DNA of 64,000 nucleotides from Porpolomopsis calyptriformis (Eukaryota > Basidiomycota > Agaricomycetes > Agaricales > Hygrophoraceae): NCBI GenBank assembly GCA_951640195.1, contig OX621171.1:744001-808000 (forward strand), written 5' to 3'. Position numbers and translations under genes: made by a program. Shown piece by piece: positions 23,980 through 33,883 of this stretch (position 1 is its first letter; each line of letters opens with the position of its first letter). Below the pieces are notes generated by a model, which saw nothing but the letters and a program-made list of their open reading frames with translations, made no database searches and was not told the origin of the DNA.

Positions 23980-26900
23980 CCACAAGCCCGGAAGCCCAAC
24001 AAGAAACTCGTCCCCACGGGTTTTTAAATGTTGAGAGTACGGATTATACCCAAACCCCTGTTCCGGTTCCCACACCTTCGCCATCTGTACTCTCGGGTCC
24101 TATTTCTTACCAAACTTTGATTCCACCGACGCCCTCCACACCCAACAACGTATCTGTTTCCCCACACATGACCTCTGTTTCCCCAACTCCCCTGAACAAC
24201 ATCATCCGCTCCCACATATCGGAACAATCCCAGAACAACCTAAACGACGATCACCCCTGCGGACAGGCAGCAACCTTCGACATCCCTCTCTCTGACATCC
24301 CAGACTCCCTTCTCACTCCCGTATCTGTACACGAGTCCTCCTTAGCTGATTATGTTGCAGATATCAATGAATATGATTACACTCATGCCACCTATGCCAG
24401 AAAGAAATATAAGAAAGTGGCGGACCGTGTCTTGCCTATCAAGGGAACGCTACCCGAAGAATTCTGCATCGTCTGACGTCAACACCATGATCTATTGGCT
24501 GACCTTCCATCACTTCCCTTCCATCCACCGCCATTTATGCCAGGCTCCGTTTACACCCAAGAACGGAAAGACAAGCACAATGTCAATCCCGACGGATTCC
24601 TATGGCCTGAAGAAGAAACCCTTGCCCACCACGTAATCAAAACCCAGGAACAAGCATTCGCCTGGGAGGAGACTGAGAAAGGTCGTTTTCTGGAAGAATT
24701 CTTCGACCTGATCCTCCTCCCCACTATAGAACACGTCCCTTGGGTTCTTAAAAACATTCCGATCCCACCCGGAATCTTTGACGCGGTCCTTAAAGTCATC
24801 CGCAAAAAGATTTCCGCTGGTGTGTACGAAGAGTCTAACTCATCCTATCGCTCCCAATGGTTCTGCGTGCTCAAGAAAGATGGGAAATCTCTCTGACTTG
24901 TCCACGATCTCAAACCCCTTAACAAAGTCTCAATCCGCGACTCCGCAGTTGCTCCACTCACAGAACAATTCGCGGAATCCTTCGCCGGAAGAGCCTGCCT
25001 GCTACGGGTCCCTCAACCTATTTGTATCCTTTGACCAATGCGACCTTGACCTCCGATCCCAAGACCTCACCACCTTCCAAACACCACTCGGGGCCAAACG
25101 TCTAACCTCTATTCCTATGGGATATACCAACTCAACACAAATTATGCATGGAGATGTCACCCACATCCTCCAAGCAGAAATCCCTCATGTTGCGAGCCCC
25201 TTCATAGACGACATACCTGTTAAAGGCCCGGAAACCCGTTACGAACTCCCGGGAGGACTCTTCGAGACTATTCCACAAAACCCGCACATCCGAAGGTTCG
25301 TAAGGGAACATCTCAACAACCTCAACCGAGTCCTTCACTAGATGAAAATCCTTGGCGGAACCTTCAACGGAAAGAAGACCACAGTATGTGCCCCCGCTGT
25401 TGTAGTCGTCAGACACATATGCTGTTATGAAGGAAGAATTCCGGATGAATCCCAAGTACAGAAGATCCGAGACTGGCCCATCTGCCAAGAGCTTACCCAC
25501 ATCCGATCTTTCTTAGGGACCTGCGGAGTCCTCCGAATCTTCATCAAAGACTTCGCGCATCACGCCCGACCCCTCGTAAATCTCACCAAAAAGGACGTCC
25601 CCTTCCGCTTCGAAGAAGAAGAAATCTGATCCATGGAAACCCTTAAAAACGCCATCATCAACTCCCCCGCTCTCAAACCTATCGATTACCACTCCGGATG
25701 ACCTGTCATTCTAGCTGTCGACTCATCCATGTATGCCGCCGGATTCATATTGCAACAACAGGGAGAAGATGGCAAGCGCTACCCATCCCAATTCAGATCA
25801 ATTACCTGGAACGAACGTGAGTCCCGATACTCACAAGCTAAGCTCGAACTATACGGACTATTCCACGCCCTCCAGGCATATCGAATATGGCTCATTGGTC
25901 TTCCGAAATTCACAGTAGAAGTCGATGCCAAATACATTAAAGGCATGCTCAACAATCCGGACATCCAGCCCAATGCAGCCATCAACTGATGGATAGCTGG
26001 AATCCTCCTATTCGACTTCGACCTTGTCCACATTCCTGCCCATCTACACTCCGGTCCCGATGGACTATCCCGAAGACCTCCCGCTCCTGAAGACGATCCC
26101 TCTGATGATGATCATGAGGAATGGATCGACTGATCCTATGCCTTTGCGGTAGAGCTTATCAACTGGAATCGACTTGAAATCGTCCCGAACCGTTCACACA
26201 TTGCATCACCTTACCTTTCTTCACTAAACAACCTCTCGGAACCTCCCACCTTCTCTGTCCTCACTGCTACAGACAGCCCACTACCCCTTCCTCGATCGGA
26301 AAAAGCCCTTTCACAAGACGCATACCTTCGGACCATTCATAACTTTCTTATCACCCGAAGATGCCCACCCGACACCTCGGACGAACAATATAAATGACTC
26401 CTACGCACCGCCTCCAACTTCTTTGATTCGATGACCGTCTCTGGCGCAAACGACCCAACAGAAGGCACCAGCTCATTATCCCGGAACCTCACAGACTGGA
26501 TATCATCCAGTAGGCTCATGACGGACTAGGCCATAAAGGCCCCTTTATCACCCAAAACCAATTACTTGACCGCTTCTAGTGGCCCTACATTGATCACAAC
26601 ATCCAATGGTTCATCCGAACTTGTCATCAATGTCAGATCCACCAAACCAAACGGATCTTCATCCCTCCGATGGTTCCCACACCTGCTCACCTATTCCGAC
26701 GTGCCCACATCGACACCATGTTCCTACCCAAGTCCAACGGCTATAAACTCCTTCTGCATGCCCGCTGTTCCCTCTCCGCTTATCCGGAATGGCGCCCGCT
26801 GAGAACAGAATCAGCTAGGGCTATCGGATCCTTCATTTCCGAAGAACTTCTATGTCGATGGGGTGCTCTTGAAGAGATAATCACAGACAATGGAGCCCCA

Positions 26901-27662
26901 TTCATCAAAGCACTTGAATACCTCACCGTGCAATACGGAATCAATCACATCCGAATCTCCCCATACAACTCCCAAGCGAATGGACTCATTGAGAGACCTC
27001 ATAGATCCGTCCGGGAAGCGCTCATGAAAGCTGCCGATGGTGTCGAATCCAAGTGGTACAACGTTCATCATTCCGTCCTATGGGCAGAACACGTATCTAT
27101 TCAAAGATCCACCGGATTCTCTCCTTACCGGATAGTCCACGGAACCGATCCTCTCTTTCCCTTCGATCTCACCCACGCTACCTTCCTAGTCCCACCGATG
27201 GATGCTCCGATCTCCCCAGCCAACCTACTGGCTATCCGAGCCCGTCAGCTTCAAAAACGAGAGGAAGACCTAGCCCAGATCAAGCAACGATTACTGGATT
27301 CACAATTTAAATCAATTCAGGATTTCGAGAAATGCCATGGAAAGCAAATCCGGGACTACAACTTTAAACCCGGAGCTCTCGTCCTCATCTGCAACTCTTC
27401 AACTGAACTGGAACTCAATCGAAAATCGAAGCCGCGATATCTAGGACCAATGCTCATCGTAAGACGAACCTCCCATAGCACCTACATCATTTCGGAACTT
27501 GACGGAGCAGTTTCCAAACTCCCGATCGCTGCCTTCTGCATTCTCCCGTACTTCCCCCGCTCGCATGCATCACTCCCGATCACACGGATCATCTCACAGA
27601 ATAACTCCTTGCCAGATGGACACGTCTCGGATGACTCCAATTCATCCTCGGAAACTGACTGA
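23976..27662 (+). pseudogene. E2 Pol (RT, RNase H, integrase)
   Basis: Pol starts at the ATG overlapping the protease stop. A Pro-rich spacer precedes RT, which reads FLWPEEETLAHHVIKTQEQ, SQWFCVLKKDGKSL, TTFQTPLGAKRLTSIPMGYT and FIDDIPVKGP (about 25201-25230), with both catalytic aspartates kept. RNase H shows VILAVDSSMYAAGFILQQQG and ELYGLFHALQAYRIWL. Integrase shows an H2C2 zinc region (GLGHKGPF...CHQCQIHQ), IDTMFLP, ITDNGAPF and NGLIERPHRS, then a GPY/F-like end (PRYLGPMLIVRR, CILPYFPR). The frame shifts near 24990 and 26450-26560. Integrase from 26670 to the stop at 27662 is uninterrupted, the longest intact frame in the window (330 codons). Confidence 0.9.
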
Positions 27663-27749
27663 CACATACTGGGACTTGTCCTTACTTACTCTCACTTAGC
27701 ACTCACCCTCTCGCTCATTTTCATCTAACTCCTTCACTATTCTGCTATT

Positions 27750-29080
27750 CTAAACAGGACTATTACATAGCCCATTTCTTCCCTTCCCCTTCTTTTCCAA
27801 CCCCTTTTCCATCCATACCATCAATCCATCCGTCTCGGCCCGCGCTCTCCTCCAACCCTCCAACGCCTCGGCTTCCCTCATAACGGCCTTTCGGACCGCG
27901 TTCCGCTTCTCCTCCAACCCCACTGCCCAATCCTCTACTGCCTTCTCCATCTTTCCCCCAATCTCCCGAAGCTCCGAGAGCCTCCGGTGCCCTTCCCGCA
28001 CCATCCCGCTGTCCACACTCGCCTGCCGTGCCCTCTTCCAGACACAGGTGTCCATCTCCTCCTCGCTCTCGCCCTTGTCTCCGCTCCGGTCCTCCTCACC
28101 CTCTGAATCCACAACCGTTACCTCCCTCACGTTCCCCTTCGTCTCCCCAGACCCCCGGACTCACCTTACTGGCCTCGGAACCGGCCTCGGAATCGCCTTC
28201 GGAGGCTGCTTCTGCCTTGGCTTTACCTCCATGCTCGCCTTCCGCTTCGACCCGCTGGACTTCGAACACAACGCGTGGTCCCGCGCACACAGACCACACG
28301 CCCCACCTCCTGGATACTTGATGCACAGGACCAGCGGCTTGGCACAGTGGTCGCATGCCGGCTCATGACACTAAAAATGTATATTAGATTATACACGCTA
28401 ATAAAAATAAAATAAAAAAAAACGACACTTACTTGCACGACGGATTTGACCTGTCTGCCCTTCTTCGACAATTCCTCCCCCGCCCCGACCTCATCCTCAC
28501 CATTCCCGACCCACTCCAACGTCTCCGTCGCTGTTCCCCCCCTCTCTGTCGTTATGACTGAAGGCTCCTCCGATGCCTTCAATCCGGCCCCCAACATCCT
28601 CTCCTGGCAGGCCCTCGCTCGTTCAACCCGCTCCCGCCTCTCCTTCTCCTCCTCCATCTTTTCCACCATCCTCTCCGCTGCCTCCTCGATCTCCCGCCTC
28701 TCCTCTGCGATTGCCTCGGCCTGCGCCTCTTCCTCTATCGCCCTTTCTTTCTCCTCCATCGCCTTCCTTTCTGCCTTCCACTGCTCCCCATGCTTCTCGT
28801 ACGCCTCGCTTATCTCCTCTGCAAGATCTTCCACCACTCAGGGAATCTCTTCCCCACCCTCTATCATCTCTGGGAGTCTCACTAAGAAGTTTGTCTGCAC
28901 AGTCTGATTAGTCCAGCGTCAAGACATATCAAATAAAAGACTTACCGCACGATCCGCGTTCTCCAGCACCCAGGTGTCGTACCCGGAGCTCTCTGGCCCC
29001 CCAGGACAGAGGACCGAGGCATCTTGAAGCTCGATAATCAGACTCTTGAAGTCTGTCAGTTCGTTGTCATTGGACATCAT
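27750..29080 (-). pseudogene. E2 antisense gene: coiled coil plus Zn2Cys6-like cluster
   Basis: Three exons can be read on minus: 29080-28946, 28903-28433 and 28370-27750, with GT-AG introns of 42 and 62 bp (GTAAGTCTTT...TAATCAG and GTAAGTGTCG...TTTTTAG) that keep the frame. The joined frame is 408 codons with two TGA codons (28840-28838 and 28163-28161). Exon 1 starts MMSNDNELTDFKSLIIELQD. Exon 2 is a long Glu/Lys/Arg coiled coil (QWKAERKAMEEKERAIEEE). Exon 3 opens with CDHCAKPLVLC and CGLCARDHALC, giving C-x2-C-x6-C-x8-C-x2-C-x6-C, then a basic stretch (SGSKRKA) and a second charged helix. The spacing fits Zn(II)2Cys6 DNA-binding clusters. Its stop lies 87 bp from the pol stop, tail to tail. 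Function unknown; a chromatin or element regulator is a guess. Confidence 0.8.
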
Positions 29081-29149
29081 TGAGGTAGTTGTTCAAGAGA
29101 AAAATGGTGACATGTCACATACAATCGCATGTAAAAACAGTCAACAAAA

Positions 29150-29157
29150 TCACGTGA
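29150..29157. promoter_or_regulatory. TCACGTGA palindrome upstream of the E2 antisense gene
   Basis: TCACGTGA (an E-box of the Cbf1/Pho4/USF type) lies 70 bp upstream of the antisense ATG and 55 bp before the 3' LTR, next to CAGTCAAC. E1 and E1-prime have the same palindrome and a nearby CAGTCAAC in the equivalent position. Regulatory use is inferred. Confidence 0.5.
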
Positions 29158-29212
29158 CTCGATTCTATTCCCGCACCAACCAGGGATGGCTGGTATCTAA
29201 CTGCCCCGGATA

Positions 29213-29755
29213 TGTAGGAGATCCACTCTCCCTACAAATGGAAAACCTCTCCATCACACACAAGCTCAACCTCACCAAATCCGTATACACATATCCCAAA
29301 AGCCCGACCCCTCTGACCTTCCGATAAACATTCCGATAATGTCCACCTCTAACCGGAGGACTTCCGAAACCACGAACTCCTTCAGAAACACCTCAAACCG
29401 ATCGGAAAGTCTCTTTTCTTTGTTTTCCTTATCTTATCTACCTTTTCCTATCTTCCTTTCACCTATCTACCTAATTTCTACTCACATATTCTTACAAAGG
29501 AACTATCCTTTGTACACATACCTACAAAGAAGTTCCTTTATTCACCTCCTCTATATATATCAAGTAGATAATCACTAAAGAAGACAGACACATCTTCCCC
29601 AATACATACCTTCCCTTCCTACCCAATATATCAAGCTTTCATAAGCTTGAAACCCCTGTCCATCATCATCTGATTACTGAATCAGTTCCTACGTGTTCCA
29701 ATACCCCTTGGACGAATGAGAGGAATCTCCCCCAAGATCCCTCACGCCTTCTACA
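29213..29755 (+). repeat. E2 3' LTR
   Basis: The 543-bp repeat is nearly identical to the 5' copy, with differences such as CCGACC/CTGACC and ACGTT/ACATT. It is followed by the target duplication ACGT and then resumed E1 coding. Confidence 0.94.
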
Positions 29756-31404
29756 ACGTTGCTGGTTCGAACCATGGTCCCAATGGTCTCTCTCAATGTC
29801 CCCGACAGCCCAATGACCAAGATGATGAAGAGCCGACTGATAAAGACTTCGACGATTGGATTGATCGCATCCATGGGTTAATGCACCATATCAATGATTC
29901 GCCTGCGCCCCGAATGAAAACCCTCCGAATGCCCACCTTAGTTTACTCGCAGAGTAAACATTTCAGTGAGGAGGAGGAGGACCCTATCTATCCATGTACC
30001 GATTCATACAACATCGTTCCATGATCAGAAGCAGCTCAGCAAAACGATCGACAACTTATCCTTGTTCAAAAATGGCTCTCAGATCTCGAACAACCGAGCA
30101 CCATGTCCGACAATGACTACGCAAGCTTTATACGATACTGCGAAGAGTTCTTCATCGACAACCACCAACTATGGTGAAAGGATAGACAAGGTGCTCATAA
30201 ATTAGTCATCGATCCGGATCGCCGATTAGCAATCATGACAGAACTTCACAATCGAACAGGCCACAAGGCTATCTTTGCTACCTGATCAATCGTTTCCGAA
30301 CATTTCTGGTAGCCTTATATAGCCCCCAACATAGTCTGGTTTGTTCAGATGTGTCATACCTGTCAGGTTCGCCAAACCACACAAGCCCTTGTCCCTCCGA
30401 CCATTTCCATGCCAGCTCCCCTATTTGCTAAAATCTACATCGACACTATGCACATGCCCTGATCTGGTCCATTTCGATATATAGTCCAAGGACGATGTTC
30501 CCTCACCCACTATCCCGAATTTCGAATGCTTCGATTGGAACCAGCGAAATCGATTGGCGAATGGATCTTCGAGGATATAATCTGCCACTGGGGCTCTCTT
30601 CAAGAAATTGTCATGGACAATGGAACAGCCTTCTTAGGAGCCATAGATTACCTCGCCAAGCACTATCGGATCAACCACATTCGCATCAGTGGATACAACT
30701 CTCATGCAAATGGAATAGTTGAATGATCTCACTTCGACATATGACAATTGCTATTCAAAGCTGTCGATGGCAATCAAAAGCAATGGTCGATTGGAGCCTA
30801 CTCTGTATTCTGGGCTGAACACGTTACTACCCGAAAGCAATTGGGATGCTCACCCTACTTTGCTGTCACTGGATCTCAGCTATTGCTTCCTCTAGATATT
30901 TCTGAAGCAACATATCTCCTTCCCACTCCAGATTCAGTTCTGTCAATGACTGATCTAATTTCGCAACGCGCAATTGCTCTACAGAAACGAGATGCTGATT
31001 TAGAGCAACTTTGATCGAAGGTTCTCACTGCTTGCCTACGATCTGCCATTCGATTCAAGAAAAGACACGAGAAGACCATTCGCGACTATGACTTCAAGAC
31101 TGGTGACCTTGTACTCATTCGGAACACAAAAATCGAGAAGTCCCTCAATCGGAAGATGCATCCTTGATACCTAGGACCCCTGGTCATGATATCTCGAAAC
31201 CTAGGGAAAGCTTATATCATCGCAGAGCTCGATGGATCCGTCTTACATTGCCTGATCACTGCATTTAGAGTCATCCCATACTTCGCCAGAAGATTGATCG
31301 CAATTCCCGAACGATTCCTCAACATATCAACTTCACGACTTAGAGACATGGAACGTTCGCTAGCTAGCGAACCACTCAATAGCATTGCGATCAAGGACTT
31401 GTAA
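29756..31404 (+). pseudogene. E1 integrase, 3' part of pol
   Basis: Coding resumes after E2 with SNHGPNGLSQCPRQPNDQDD (end of RNase H), an acidic linker HFSEEEEDPIYP, then the integrase zinc region (H-x-H around LHNRTGHKAIF, and CHTCQVRQ near 30354). The catalytic core reads IYIDTMHMP, VMDNGTAFLGAIDYLAKHY and NSHANGIVE. The C-terminal GPY/F-like module (YLGPLVMISRNLGKAYIIAEL, FRVIPYFARR) precedes the TAA at 31402-31404. Stops interrupt the frame at 30022, 30724, 31012 and elsewhere. The purine-rich bases coding SEEEEDP repeat the element's polypurine tract. Confidence 0.88.
29957..29976 (+). promoter_or_regulatory. Internal copy of the E1 polypurine tract
   Basis: Twenty bases, AACATTTCAGTGAGGAGGAG, are identical to 33251-33270, which abuts the 3' LTR. 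E1-prime keeps the pair (49321-49340 and 45929-45948, one mismatch). A central second plus-strand primer is a possible role. Confidence 0.45.
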
Positions 31405-31531
31405 CCTGCCATAATGAAACTCTATGCAATCTCTTTCATTTCAAGACTTTCTTTCATTTTTTAGAAACAAAAATACAAATTTTAGTGAAGAAAGACTAGA
31501 GGCTACAAAAATTATACAAGAACAAGTAAAT

Positions 31532-33103
31532 CTACAATTGGTCCAAGACCATTTCCTCTTCCTTCTCTTCTAAACCCCTTAGAATCTCTTCGAGAACAAT
31601 GATTCGCACTTTTATGTGCGCTTTCTCCTCCACGATCGCCGCCAACACCTCTCATGATTTCTCTTCATTGACTGCCTTCGCCTTCACCTTCCCTTTCCAA
31701 CCTGTAATTGGCCAAGTCATTTCCTTCGAGCCTTCACCCCCGTCTCCTCTTCAAAGGGCAGGGTCTCATCGATGTAGACTACTGGACCTATAGAAAAGAA
31801 GAGATTAGAAAAAGAAAAACGATAGAAAAAGAATTACTTATGAGATACGGCCCTCGCCGATTTCTGAACCCCCTTCTTTGACTCTTCCGCCGTCGCTGAC
31901 TTATTCGCACCCTTCAACTCCCCCTTGGGCCGTGGCTTGAATTTCTTCCCCAACTGCGTTTCCCCCTTCCAATAGCACCTGCGCTTGTCTGTTATGCACT
32001 TGGCACATAACGGATTGGCAGGGTCGATCTCGCATTCTGCCCTAACCTTTTTGCAAAAATCACACTATGAAATAAAGAAATCCATTAGTGAAACAAAAAT
32101 AAGATAAGAGAAAGAAACTTACTTTGCCCTTGACCAGGCGCAAAGTCTCCTCTACTGCCTTTTACTTGTGGTACTCCCACGTCATCATCACCAGAAGGGA
32201 TCATCCCTTCTCCACCATTCTCTCCTGATACGCCGCCTTCGACTTCTCCACCTTGTCTTCTGCAGTCAGCGATTACCCTGCTGCCACCAATTTGTCTTCA
32301 CCATCCAGGGGCTCGTGCCCATCCTCCGTCGTCTCCGTTGTCGCCCCCATTGTGTCTGGCATGTCTGCCGACACCTCCGCTGCCTTCGTTCCACTCTCAC
32401 CCACTGCCTTTTCTGTCTCTCGATGGAACTCCTCCTCATCGATTTTACTGTCCAGAAGCAACTGGAGGAGCCTTTCATAGGTCTCCTCCACCCGCTTCCG
32501 GCCCTCTGTGTCCTGTTCCTCCCATTCTCGTTCCTCCCGTACCTCTCGTTCCTGCTTCTCTCGCACCTCCCATTCTGCCCTCTCGACCCACTCGCACTCC
32601 TCTTGTTTCTCCTGTTCTTTGCACTCCACTCACTCTCATTCCTTGCGCTCGACCCTCTCTTGTTCCTCCCACACAGACATCTCCGCCCTCTCCCTCACCT
32701 TGCGTTCCTCTTCCGCCCTTCATTCCTGCTCGACTCTCTCCACCTCCACTTTCTCCTCAGCCTCGCGACATACCACCTCTGCCAATCTTGGCATCAGTAG
32801 CTCCCCAGCCTACCCCAACCATTCCTGTTCTTCGAAAACGTCAAAAGTCTCACAGGCCTCCTTTTGCCATGCAACGACCTCATCGTCCGTCAATGTTTGC
32901 TTCAGGGCCTTCACGACCTGATTATATGCAATCTAAGAGATGGATTAGTGAAGAAAAACAATTAAAATCATGAGACTTACCAGCAATTTGCAAAATTGTT
33001 GCCCCCAGACTTTATAGTCTTCAGGTTCAGCAACCCCATCTGGAAGCGACCTCATTTGGTCACAAATCTTCTGCTTCGCAATGGTAATAACATTTGTCAA
33101 CAT
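31532..33103 (-). pseudogene. E1 antisense gene: coiled coil plus Zn2Cys6-like cluster
   Basis: Minus-strand coding begins at the ATG at 33103 with ITIAKQKICDQMRSLPDG and CKLL at an intron donor. It passes through a very long Glu/Arg coiled coil (about 32900-32270: EREWEEQDTEGRKRVEETYE) and reaches an exon (about 32070-31850) with CDFCKKVRAECEIDP...CAKCITDKRRC. That is C-x2-C-x6-C-x8-C-x2-C-x6-C, as in E2. A last exon reads GPVVYIDETLPFEEE and ends EEKEEEMVLDQL at 31534-31532. Introns have GTAAGT- or GTAATT-type donors and pyrimidine-rich acceptors. Stops break several exons. The stop lies 127 bp from the pol stop on the other strand. E1-prime encodes the same protein at 46234-47763. Confidence 0.75.
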
Positions 33104-33194
33104 ATTTTGAATGGCTTGATGCAGATTCTTGACATCATGGTATGCAATTTCAAGACAGTTGTGTCTGAAGAAGAATGTTAACACAGTTGTCACA

Positions 33195-33234
33195 CTTATA
33201 AATGCGCCTCAGCAATTACTGGCAAATCACGTGA
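33195..33234 (-). promoter_or_regulatory. Putative promoter of the E1 antisense gene
   Basis: On minus, TCACGTGA (33234-33227) is followed by TTTATAAG (33202-33195), about 90 bp before the ATG at 33103. E1-prime has both motifs with a 134-bp insertion between them. This reads as an E-box plus TATA element. Confidence 0.5.
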
Positions 33235-33261
33235 TTGACTGAGGACAGTCAACATTTCAGT

Positions 33262-33271
33262 GAGGAGGAGA
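33262..33271 (+). promoter_or_regulatory. E1 polypurine tract
   Basis: GAGGAGGAGA directly precedes the 3' LTR and is the expected primer for plus-strand DNA synthesis. E1-prime has the same bases on minus at 45937-45928. Confidence 0.75.
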
Positions 33272-33879
33272 TGATACAACCCCTCCATCCCCTGAGCACC
33301 GTATATTCAACTATACAAATATTAGACACCTATCAAGTCCTTCAAACACGACCTTGAACCTTCTGAACGCCCCCAATAGCTCCTGAATGTCCCAAATGAG
33401 TTCGAGATTCATCGAACTCTCTGAACGCAATCGACGCTTTCCGAATGCGAATGAAAGTTTGTATATCAAAGGGAAGACACTATTCAAAGGCATTGATTCT
33501 CTGCTATTTCTCCCTTTTCATTTGACTTCTTCATTTCCATTCACTACTTTCCCCTTAGATTATTAGAGAGGCTCCCCTTTTATCATATACACTTAAAGGG
33601 ATCCTTGTACTAGAAGATATATATACTGTATATTGTAGCTAGTGACCCAATAAGTTAGATATTCGCTTCTCTTTCACCCTTGAGCCTAGACCCTTCCTAG
33701 ACCTCCTAAGACTCCCCCTTCCAACCTCCCGATCCACCTGATCCCCCAACCGACCACATTCGCAAATGACCGAAGACCCCCTTCCCACAATTATTGATCA
33801 TACACTGTATCGAGACTCTTTATAGTCATTCTCACACCTTGTTCTGTGTTCGGTTCTCATACACGAAGCAGACGTATCA
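33272..33879 (+). repeat. E1 3' LTR
   Basis: This 608-bp copy starts TGATACAACCCC and ends GACGTATCA. Between about 33670 and 33790 it carries many C where all five other copies have T. The target duplication copy ATGA follows. Confidence 0.93.
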
Positions 33880-33883
33880 ATGA

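Larger units (their letters stand above)
21216..29755 (+). mobile_element. E2: Ty3/gypsy element with antisense gene, nested in E1
   Basis: 543-bp LTRs (21216-21758 and 29213-29755; TGTAGG...CTACA) flank gag-protease, pol and a minus-strand gene. The target duplication is ACGT (21212-21215 and 29756-29759). The empty site is visible in E1-prime (minus strand, about 49530-49545), where the same coding reads through, confirming the boundaries. By eye the LTRs differ at roughly 14 sites, nearly all transitions, fewer than in E1. Sequence is richer in G+C than E1 and frames are better kept. It is the youngest of the three nested elements by position. Confidence 0.95.
16347..33879 (+). mobile_element. 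E1: Ty3/gypsy element with antisense gene, interrupted by E2
   Basis: 608-bp LTRs (16347-16954 and 33272-33879; TGATAC...GTATCA) flank gag, protease and pol on plus and a minus-strand gene near the 3' LTR. The 4-bp target duplication is ATAA (16343-16346) versus ATGA (33880-33883). E2 (21216-29755) sits inside RNase H coding. Without E2 the element is about 9.0 kb, close to the 9.25 kb of E1-prime (45328-54576). The polypurine tract GAGGAGGAGA abuts the 3' LTR. The integrase ends in a GPY/F-like domain (PxYLGPLVMI...AFRVIPYFAR) without a chromodomain. The frames hold many TGA/TAG stops and the RT active site is lost, so the copy is dead. Confidence 0.93.

Noticed and set aside
28446..28911. 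Ser/Pro-rich plus-strand frames over E2's 3' region
   Set aside because: They are shadows of the minus-strand coiled-coil exon: Glu/Lys/Arg codons read backwards as Ser, Leu and Pro.
32168..32973. Leu/His- and Pro-rich plus-strand frames of more than 200 codons
   Set aside because: Shadows of the E1 antisense coiled coil, with low-complexity composition and no matching frame in E1-prime beyond the same artefact.
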